Source of the DNA: Candidatus Avoscillospira stercoripullorum
GTDB lineage: Bacteria > Bacillota > Clostridia > Oscillospirales > Oscillospiraceae
DNA length: 9,974 nt
Assembly (NCBI GenBank): GCA_018712905.1
Contig: DVGD01000110.1
Span: forward strand, 1 to 9,974
Reading direction: 5' to 3'
A program made the translations under genes and the position numbers. This document shows, piece by piece, positions 1 through 5,049 of the stretch. The stretch's first letter is position 1, and each line of letters starts with the position of its first letter. The notes under the pieces were generated by a model that had not been told where the DNA came from, searched no databases, and was given only the letters and a program-made list of their open reading frames with translations.

Positions 1-271
1 CCGGGTACCGCTCCCGCAAGAGGGTGGCCGCGGCGGAGGTGGCTGTGTTGCAGGCGATGACGATGGCCTTGGCGCCCCGGGAAAGGAGGAGCTGTGCCGC
101 CTGCAGGCTCAGCGCCTGTACCTCCTGGAGGGGCTTGTCCCCATAGGGGGCGTGGCCGGAATCGCCGAAGTAGAGGTAGTCCTCCCCGGGCAGCATCGCC
201 CGCAGTGCCCGCAGGACGCTGATGCCTCCCAGGCCGGAATCAAAAACCCCGATGGGGGCGGAGCTTGCCAT
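1..271 (-). CDS. murI: Glutamate racemase, N-terminal part (cut by window edge)
   Basis: Converts L-glutamate to D-glutamate for peptidoglycan precursor synthesis; a cytosolic, cofactor-independent enzyme. The first 90 codons are visible on the minus strand. The N-terminus reads MASSAPIGVFDSGLGGISVL, with the family signature DSGLGG at residues 11-16, then YFGD (34-37), APYG (41-44) and CNTATS (74-79). Cys74 is the expected first catalytic cysteine; the second lies outside the window. The ATG at 271 is preceded by an AGGAGG nine bases upstream and a well-formed promoter, so the start is firm. It is divergent from the phospholipase/transporter pair. Nothing suggests it is broken; truncation is only the window edge. 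Confidence 0.95.
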   Translation of the reverse strand, partial: MASSAPIGVFDSGLGGISVLRALRAMLPGEDYLYFGDSGHAPYGDKPLQEVQALSLQAAQLLLSRGAKAIVIACNTATSAAATLLRERYP

Positions 272-311
272 GGCGGATTGCCTCCTTTTTGCGGCGTTGT
301 GACTAGGTATC

Positions 312-340
312 ATTATATCGCTTCGGCTGCTTCTGGGCAA
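312..340 (-). promoter_or_regulatory. Sigma-A-type promoter for murI
   Basis: On the minus strand, a -35 TTGCCC (340-335) and a perfect -10 TATAAT (317-312) are separated by exactly 17 bp. The predicted transcript starts about 35 nt upstream of the murI ATG and contains its AGGAGG site. No operator is evident. Confidence 0.75.
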
Positions 341-372
341 GAAAATTTAACACCATCTTTGCAAATTCCCTG

Positions 373-401
373 TTGGAGTTCCGGGGCGGACGTGATAAAA
401 T
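373..401 (+). promoter_or_regulatory. Extended -10 promoter for the phospholipase/transporter pair
   Basis: A weak -35 TTGGAG (373-378) lies 17 bp before TAAAAT (396-401), which is preceded by TG at 393-394, giving an extended -10 (TGATAAAAT). The poor -35 is typical of extended -10 promoters. It lies back to back with the murI promoter; the two -35 boxes are about 32 bp apart. Confidence 0.6.
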
Positions 402-442
402 AAAACCGTCTTAAGATTTTCGAAAGAAACGAGGCGTTTTCC

Positions 443-1243
443 ATGCCTGCTGCCTATACCCACTACCGCTTTGGCCGGGACGTGCTGGCGCTGCTGCCGG
501 AGGAGCTGCGCGGCGTGATCACCGCCCACCGCGCACTCTACGATATCGGCCTCCATGGCCCGGACATCTTCTTTTTCTACCGTCCCCTTGGCCATAATTC
601 CGTCATTCGCCTGGGGCATGCCCTCCACACGCAGTCCGGCGAGACGGTGCTCCGCCGGATGATGACGCTCTATGACCGCAGCCCCAGCCCGGCGGCGCAG
701 GCGTATCTTCTGGGCTTTTTGTGCCACTTTGCCCTGGACAGCAGCTGCCACGGCTACGTGGGGCAGATGGAGGCGCTGGGGGTGGGACACTCCCTGCTGG
801 AGACCCAGCTCGACCGCTCCTTTTTGGTGGAGGACAAGCGCGATCCCTGTACCTTCAACCCCACCGGCCATATCAAGATCACCGGCGAGGGCGCCGCAGT
901 CATCGCCGCATTTTTCCCCCAGGTCACCGTGCGCGAGGTGGAGGAGTCCGTCCGCTCCATGGTGAAGGTACAAAAGCTTCTGCTGCCTACCTCCGCGGCC
1001 AAGCGAAAGCTCCTCATGGGCTCCACCCGCCTTTTGGGCATGGACTCTGTGGCCGGCATGGTGATGCCGGAGCGGGAGAGCGTGGCCTGCCGTCAGATGG
1101 TCGAGCGCCTCCGGCTGCTCTACGCCCAGGCCATTCCCCTGGCTGTCAATCTCCTCGAAGCTTTCCCGGTGCGGGAGAATCCCCAGTACCGGTTGAATTT
1201 TGAAGGCGAGCTCATAGCGGGAACGGAGGAAAATGCACGGTGA
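443..1243 (+). CDS. Zinc-dependent phospholipase C family protein
   Basis: A 266-residue protein of the zinc-dependent phospholipase C/S1-P1-like fold family (the Zn_dep_PLPC type common in Clostridia). The candidate metal-binding pattern is visible: His7 near the N-terminus, HGPD at 38-41, His60, and a helix with H95-x3-D99-x3-H103 (GFLCHFALDSSCHGYV region). Secreted clostridial phospholipases carry a signal peptide; none is seen here, so this member is probably cytoplasmic and its substrate is unknown. The ATG at 443 has only a weak GAGG (431-434) eight bases upstream. The stop overlaps the GTG start of the MFS gene (GTGA), implying translational coupling. Family membership is fairly secure; enzymatic activity on phospholipids is inference. 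Confidence 0.82.
   Translation: MPAAYTHYRFGRDVLALLPEELRGVITAHRALYDIGLHGPDIFFFYRPLGHNSVIRLGHALHTQSGETVLRRMMTLYDRSPSPAAQAYLLGFLCHFALDSSCHGYVGQMEALGVGHSLLETQLDRSFLVEDKRDPCTFNPTGHIKITGEGAAVIAAFFPQVTVREVEESVRSMVKVQKLLLPTSAAKRKLLMGSTRLLGMDSVAGMVMPERESVACRQMVERLRLLYAQAIPLAVNLLEAFPVRENPQYRLNFEGELIAGTEENAR
1225..1230 (+). promoter_or_regulatory. Ribosome binding site fixing the GTG start of the MFS gene
   Basis: GGAGGA lies nine bases before GTG 1240, inside the end of the phospholipase-family gene. It supports GTG as the start; there is no in-frame ATG nearby. Confidence 0.7.
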
Positions 1244-2475
1244 AACTGACAAAGCTGGAGAAATCCTGGATTCTTTATGATGTGGGCAACTCGGCCTTTA
1301 CGCTTTTGGTGTCCACCATCATGCCCATCTATTTTAACTATCTGGCTGGCGCCGCCGGCCTTTCCGACGAGACGTATCTTGCCTACTGGGGCTATGCCGC
1401 CTCCATTTCCACGCTGCTCGTTGCCCTGAGCGCCCCGGTGCTGGGCACCATGGCAGACTATAAGGGCTTTAAAAAGCCCATCTTCTTCATCGCCATGGCC
1501 GTGGGCGCCGTGGGGTGCATCGCACTGGGGCTTGCCAAGATGTGGCTGGCCTTCCTGGTGATCTTTGTCATTGCCAAAACCGGCTATGCCGCCAGTCTGG
1601 TCTTCTATGACGCCATGCTCACCGACGTCACCGGCCAAGGCCGCATGGACGTGGTCTCCGCGCTGGGCTATGCCTGGGGCTATGTGGGCAGCTGCCTGCC
1701 CTTCCTCGCCTGCCTGGGACTGGTGCTGGGCGCCGGCAAGCTGGGACTCACCATGGAAACGGCCATGGGCTTGAGCTTCGCGGTGGTGGCCATCTGGTGG
1801 GTGGGCTGCGCCCTGCCGCTTTTGCGGCGCTACCGCCAGCGCTACTATGTGGAGCGCCAGCCCCACGCCGTCCGCGCAAGCTTCGGCCGCCTGGCCAAGA
1901 CCCTCAAAAATGTCAAGAAGGAAAAGCACATCTTCCTCTTCCTCCTGGCCTTCTTCTTCTATATTGACGGCGTCTATACCATCATCGACATGGCCACGGC
2001 CTACGGCTCGGCTCTGGGGCTCGACTCCACGGGGCTTCTCCTGGCGCTTCTGGTGACTCAGATCGTCGCTTTCCCCTGCGCCATCCTCTTCGGGCGGCTT
2101 TCCAAGGAGAGAAAGAACTCCACCCTCATCACCATCTGCATCCTAGCCTACTTGGGCATCGCCATTTTTGCCATGTTCCTCACCTACCAGTGGCAGTTCT
2201 GGGTGCTGGCCGTGCTGGTGGGCATGTTCCAGGGCGGCATCCAGGCGCTCTCCCGGTCGTACTTTGCCAAGATTGTGCCCCAGGAGCGCTCGGGGGAGTA
2301 CTTCGGCCTCATGGACATCTGCGGCAAGGGCGCGGCCTTCTTCGGCACCACCATCGTGAGCGTCATCACCCAGCTCACCGGCCATATGAACCTGGGCGTG
2401 GGCGCCATCGCGGTGCTCTTCATCGCCGGACTCCTGCTCTTCCGCCGCGCCGCGGCGCTCAACCAGGGAATGTAG
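1240..2475 (+). CDS. MFS transporter, UMF1/Atg22-like family
   Basis: A 411-residue integral membrane protein with about 12 hydrophobic segments (roughly 16-36, 50-71, 80-98, 103-125, 140-163, 175-195, 230-252, 262-284, 295-315, 318-338, 358-380, 383-402) and a basic central loop (196-229). The N-terminal YDVGNSAF (13-20) and the SRSYFAKIVP stretch (338-347) are typical of the UMF1 branch, related to yeast vacuolar effluxer Atg22. GTMADYKGFKK (69-79) matches the MFS loop 2-3 motif. Substrate is unknown. The start is GTG at 1240, with GGAGGA at 1225-1230; the nearby ATG at 1233 is in another frame and stops after 15 codons. It overlaps the preceding gene by 4 nt, so the two are very likely co-translated. 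No clear terminator follows. Confidence 0.85.
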   Translation: MKLTKLEKSWILYDVGNSAFTLLVSTIMPIYFNYLAGAAGLSDETYLAYWGYAASISTLLVALSAPVLGTMADYKGFKKPIFFIAMAVGAVGCIALGLAKMWLAFLVIFVIAKTGYAASLVFYDAMLTDVTGQGRMDVVSALGYAWGYVGSCLPFLACLGLVLGAGKLGLTMETAMGLSFAVVAIWWVGCALPLLRRYRQRYYVERQPHAVRASFGRLAKTLKNVKKEKHIFLFLLAFFFYIDGVYTIIDMATAYGSALGLDSTGLLLALLVTQIVAFPCAILFGRLSKERKNSTLITICILAYLGIAIFAMFLTYQWQFWVLAVLVGMFQGGIQALSRSYFAKIVPQERSGEYFGLMDICGKGAAFFGTTIVSVITQLTGHMNLGVGAIAVLFIAGLLLFRRAAALNQGM

Positions 2476-2530
2476 GAAAAAAGTGCAAGAATTTTTGGGA
2501 AAAGACCGGGAAAATCAGCAACTTTTTTCC
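2475..2530 (+). repeat. A/T-rich inverted repeat after the MFS gene
   Basis: GGAAAAAAGT (2475-2484) is matched exactly by its reverse complement ACTTTTTTCC (2521-2530) across a 36-nt loop. It begins at the last base of the MFS stop codon and ends just before the rimP promoter. The stem is weak and the loop long, so it is not a classic intrinsic terminator, though the T-run could help end transcription. Function is unknown. Confidence 0.35.
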
Positions 2531-2539
2531 GAAATCCCC

Positions 2540-2568
2540 TTGCAATTCCGGCGGAATGGGGCTATAAT
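2540..2568 (+). promoter_or_regulatory. Sigma-A promoter of the rimP-nusA-infB operon
   Basis: TTGCAA (2540-2545), a 17-bp spacer and a perfect TATAAT (2563-2568). The predicted start is near 2575, leaving a leader of about 70 nt before the rimP ATG that includes the 28-bp palindrome. It is the only convincing promoter seen for the downstream gene train. Confidence 0.8.
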
Positions 2569-2595
2569 ATCAGTAATCTTATTGTATACTTTACA

Positions 2596-2623
2596 AAAGA
2601 CTGGGGAATATTCCCCAGTCTTT
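2596..2623 (+). terminator. Leader palindrome, candidate attenuator of the rimP-nusA operon
   Basis: A perfect 28-bp palindrome: left arm AAAGACTGGGGAAT (2596-2609), right arm ATTCCCCAGTCTTT (2610-2623). As RNA it folds into a stem of about 12 bp with a tiny AU loop, followed by UUUCUUGCUGG, a poor U-tract. It starts about 20 nt after the predicted transcription start and ends 21 nt before rimP. Position and form suit a weak, factor-dependent attenuator. From memory, the Bacillus subtilis nusA operon is autoregulated by NusA-dependent attenuation in its leader; transfer of that idea here is inference. A binding site for a dimeric regulator is the alternative. Confidence 0.5.
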
Positions 2624-2644
2624 CTTGCTGGAAAGGGGACTTCC

Positions 2645-3097
2645 ATGAAAATCACCGATCAGGTCTGGCAGTTTGCCGAACCCATTGTCAAGGCCAACGG
2701 CTGCTCCCTCTGGGATGTGGAGTACGTCCGCGAGGGCGGCGAGTGGTACCTGCGGCTCTACATTGACAAGGAGGGCGGCGTGGACATCAACGACTGCGAG
2801 GCAGTCTCCCGGGCGGTGGATCCCATCCTGGATGAGAAGGATCCCATCCCCGAGAGCTACCACTTCGAGGTCTGCTCGGCAGGGCTGGAGCGGGTCCTCA
2901 AACGCCCCTCGGATTTTGAGCAGTTTATGGGGCGCGACGTGCTGGTGAAGCTCTATCGGCCCAAGGCAGGCTCCAAGGAGTGCCATGGCCGGCTGGTCGG
3001 GTATGACAATGGCCGCGTCACGTTGGAATCCGCCGGAGAAATGGTGACGTTTGAACCGAAAGAGGTCGCCCTGGTGCGGCTCACCGTGGAATTCTGA
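2645..3097 (+). CDS. rimP: Ribosome maturation factor RimP
   Basis: A 150-residue cytosolic factor that assists 30S subunit assembly. The N-terminal alpha/beta domain (about 1-75) contains LRLYIDKEGGVDINDCEAVS (36-55), and the family motif around YHFEVCSAGLERVLK (72-86) leads into the C-terminal Sm-like domain (about 88-150), with GRLVGYDNGRVTLE at 115-128. The usual SPGLERPL motif appears as SAGLERVL, a conservative change. The frame is open upstream to 2483, but that would cross the promoter and leader; ATG 2645 follows GGAAAGGGG (2630-2638) and gives normal family length. First gene of the operon, 20 nt ahead of nusA, as in most Firmicutes. Confidence 0.96.
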   Translation: MKITDQVWQFAEPIVKANGCSLWDVEYVREGGEWYLRLYIDKEGGVDINDCEAVSRAVDPILDEKDPIPESYHFEVCSAGLERVLKRPSDFEQFMGRDVLVKLYRPKAGSKECHGRLVGYDNGRVTLESAGEMVTFEPKEVALVRLTVEF

Positions 3098-3117
3098 GAA
3101 GGAGGAATTGGGACAAT

Positions 3118-4221
3118 ATGAACCAAGAGATTTTCGCCGCGCTGGCGCAGCTGGAAAAGGAGCGGGGCATTCCCCAGGCCTATATGCTTGAGAAGATCAC
3201 CCAGGCACTGGTGGCCGCCTATAAGAAGGACAAGGACGGCTACACCGACAACGTCTTCGTGGAAACCGAGGGCGGCGACATGCGCATGTACGTCCAGAAG
3301 GAAGTGGTGGACGGCGTCATCACCCCGGCCACCGAGATCTCCCTGGAGGCTGCCAAGAAGATTGACCCCCACGCCCAGCTGGGCGATCTGGTGAACGTGG
3401 ACGTGGAGACCAAGGCCTTCGGCCGCATCGCCGCTCAGACCGCCAAGCAGGTCATCATCCAGGGCATCCGCGAGGCCGAGCGGGGCATGGTCTTTGAGAA
3501 CTTCTCGTCCAAGGAGCACGAGATTCTCACCGGCACGGTGCTGCGCATTGAGCCGGTCAGCGGCGACATGATGATTCGCATCGGCAACGGCAACGACAAG
3601 ACCGACGCTTTGCTTGCTGCCTCCGAGCAGGTGCACGGCGAGGTATTCAAGGAGGGCGACACCATCCGCGTCTACGTGGTGGAGGTGCGCCGGGGCAGCC
3701 GCGGGCCGCAGGTGCTGGTGTCCCGCACCCATCCGGGGCTTGTGAAGCGGCTCTTCGAGCTCAACGTGCCCGAGATTGAAAACGGACTGGTGGAAATCAA
3801 GTCCGTCGCCCGGGAGGCCGGCTCCCGCACCAAGATCGCCGTCCATGCCACCGAGGCCGGGATCGATCCCGTGGGCGCCTGTGTCGGCCCCCGGGGCGGC
3901 CGCGTGGGCGCGGTGGTGGAGGAACTCCGGGGCGAGAAAATGGACATCGTGGTCTGGAGCGAGGATCCGGTGGAGTTTGTGGCCTCGGCGCTCTCGCCGG
4001 CCAGCGTGGTATCCGTGACCCTGGTGCCCGGCATGGTCAAGGCCTGCCGCGTCATCGTGCCCGACGATCAGCTGTCCCTGGCCATCGGCAAGGAGGGACA
4101 GAACGCCCGCCTGGCCGCCCGGCTCACCAGCTATAAGATCGACATCAAGCCCGCCTCCCAGGCAGAGGAGCTGGAAGAGGAAGCAGCGGCGGCAGCAGAA
4201 ACCGAGGAAGCGGCGGAGTAA
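3118..4221 (+). CDS. nusA: Transcription termination/antitermination protein NusA
   Basis: A 367-residue RNA polymerase-binding factor that promotes pausing, intrinsic termination and antitermination. Domains in order: N-terminal polymerase-binding domain (about 1-128), S1 domain (about 134-203), KH1 (about 205-280, with GPRG at 257-260 and VEELRGEKMDIV at 267-278), KH2 (about 283-345, with IGKEGQNARLAA at 323-334). A short Ala/Glu-rich acidic tail follows (349-367). It has no C-terminal acidic repeats of the E. coli type, as expected for Firmicutes. A strong AAGGAGG (3099-3105) sits 12 nt before the ATG. It may feed back on its own operon through the leader palindrome. Confidence 0.97.
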   Translation: MNQEIFAALAQLEKERGIPQAYMLEKITQALVAAYKKDKDGYTDNVFVETEGGDMRMYVQKEVVDGVITPATEISLEAAKKIDPHAQLGDLVNVDVETKAFGRIAAQTAKQVIIQGIREAERGMVFENFSSKEHEILTGTVLRIEPVSGDMMIRIGNGNDKTDALLAASEQVHGEVFKEGDTIRVYVVEVRRGSRGPQVLVSRTHPGLVKRLFELNVPEIENGLVEIKSVAREAGSRTKIAVHATEAGIDPVGACVGPRGGRVGAVVEELRGEKMDIVVWSEDPVEFVASALSPASVVSVTLVPGMVKACRVIVPDDQLSLAIGKEGQNARLAARLTSYKIDIKPASQAEELEEEAAAAAETEEAAE

Positions 4222-4239
4222 AACCCCGCCTGGATGGAC

Positions 4240-4245
4240 AGGAGG
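4240..4245 (+). promoter_or_regulatory. Ribosome binding site deciding the rnpM start
   Basis: AGGAGG six bases before ATG 4252. An in-frame ATG at 4234 lies upstream of this site and would place it inside the coding region, so 4252 is preferred. Confidence 0.7.
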
Positions 4246-4251
4246 TTCGCC

Positions 4252-4527
4252 ATGCAGAGAAAAATTCCCATGCGTCAGTGCGTCGGCTGCCGGGAGATGA
4301 AGCCCAAGAAGGAGCTCATCCGGGTGGTAAAGTCGCCGGAGGGCGTGATTTCCCTGGACTTTCGCGGGAAAGCCCCGGGACGCGGCGCCTATGTGTGTCC
4401 CGATCCCGCGTGCTTAAAGCGCGCCATGAAGTCCAAAGCCCTGGAGCGCACCTTTGAAACGTCCATCCCGCCCGAGATTTACGACGGGCTCATCGCGAGA
4501 ATGGAGGCGGGCGATGGTGGAGACTAA
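4252..4527 (+). CDS. rnpM: RNase P modulator RnpM (YlxR family)
   Basis: A 91-residue basic protein of the YlxR/DUF448 family. The B. subtilis homologue was reported to bind RNase P RNA and modulate its activity, hence RnpM. The motifs RKIPMRQCVGCREMKPKKEL (3-22) and GRGAYVCPDPACLKRAMK (43-60) are diagnostic; the GRGAY turn is the RNA-binding part. Four cysteines (10, 13, 49, 54) in a CxxC plus CxxxxC layout could bind a metal, which is inference. ATG 4252 was chosen because AGGAGG lies 6 nt upstream and the protein then starts close to the conserved RKIPMRxC. It overlaps the following ylxQ by 14 nt, consistent with the standard nusA-ylxR-ylxQ-infB order. Confidence 0.93.
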   Translation: MQRKIPMRQCVGCREMKPKKELIRVVKSPEGVISLDFRGKAPGRGAYVCPDPACLKRAMKSKALERTFETSIPPEIYDGLIARMEAGDGGD

Positions 4528-4939
4528 GTCCAAAGCCCTGGGCTATCTGGGACTTGCCCGCCGGGGCGGGCGCATTGCCGTGGGCGAGGAGCCCTGCGGC
4601 GCGGCCTGCCGCAGCAGCCACGCAAGGCTCTTGATCGTGGCCGAGGACGCGGGAGACCACACCTTCCGCCGGGCGAGATCCTTCGCCCGCACGGGGAAGC
4701 CGCTGGTTTTGACGGTGCCCTTCTCCAAGGAGGAGCTGGGCAGCGCCCTGGGGCTCAATGCCTGTGCCCTGGCCGCCCTCACCGACGCGCCCTTGGCGCT
4801 GGCCTTTGTGGAGGCCTTGGGGGAGCCGGAGCGGCACCAGGCCATCCTGGAGACATTGCGCACCCAGACCGCTCGCATCGAAAAACGCCGCAAAGAGGAA
4901 AAGGCACACCGAAACAATGTCCGCCGGGGGAAGAAGTGA
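4514..4939 (+). CDS. L7Ae/L30e-family ribosomal protein-like, YlxQ
   Basis: A 141-residue member of the L7Ae/L30e/S12e/Gadd45 family, whose members bind kink-turn RNAs; the exact role of YlxQ is not settled. The family core spans about 5-105: LGYLGLARRGGRIAVGEE (9-26), LLIVAEDAGDHT (39-50), and a FSKEELGSALGL stretch (70-81). The core is followed by a strongly basic tail (about 116-141, including EKRRKEEK and NNVRRGKK), longer than the roughly 100-residue Bacillus form. The ATG at 4514 has GGAGG (4503-4507) 6 nt upstream and overlaps rnpM by 14 nt, suggesting coupling. Confidence 0.88.
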   Translation: MVETKSKALGYLGLARRGGRIAVGEEPCGAACRSSHARLLIVAEDAGDHTFRRARSFARTGKPLVLTVPFSKEELGSALGLNACALAALTDAPLALAFVEALGEPERHQAILETLRTQTARIEKRRKEEKAHRNNVRRGKK

Positions 4940-5025
4940 TCCGGCGCAGCCAAAGATCGTAAGCGCCGGACATCCGGCAGAGAAAGGGCGGCAAGGAGCC
5001 GCCGCAGCCGAAGACCCTTTCGGCT
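4940..5025 (+). other. Hairpin-rich gap before infB
   Basis: The 95-nt ylxQ-infB gap holds three inverted repeats in series: TCCGGCGC/GCGCCGGA (4940-4947, 4963-4970), GGCGGC/GCCGCC (4987-4992, 4998-5003) and AGCCGAA/TTCGGCT (5006-5012, 5019-5025). A near-repeat, CGCAGCCAAAGA against CGCAGCCGAAGA, links the first and third. AAAGGG (4983-4988) can also pair with CCCTTT (5015-5020), so alternative folds exist. No T-run follows, so these are not intrinsic terminators. It could be a translation or mRNA-processing element, or drifted repeat sequence. Confidence 0.45.
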
Positions 5026-5036
5026 GAGGAAAGTAT

Positions 5037-5041
5037 GGAGG
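5037..5041 (+). promoter_or_regulatory. Ribosome binding site favouring a TTG start for infB
   Basis: GGAGG lies eight bases before TTG 5050. An ATG at 5035 overlaps this site and has only GAGGA four bases upstream. Confidence 0.55.
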
Positions 5042-5049
5042 TGGCTATA

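Noticed and set aside
152..403. Plus-strand open frame at the left end
   Set aside because: It lies opposite murI and its promoter region, with no recognisable family or ribosome site.
2582..2596. TTGTA/TACAA small stem in the rimP leader as an antiterminator
   Set aside because: Only 5 A/U-rich pairs and it overlaps the strong palindrome by a single base, so it could hardly compete.
2483..2644. A 54-codon upstream extension of rimP
   Set aside because: It would run through the promoter and the leader palindrome; family length and ribosome site fit ATG 2645.
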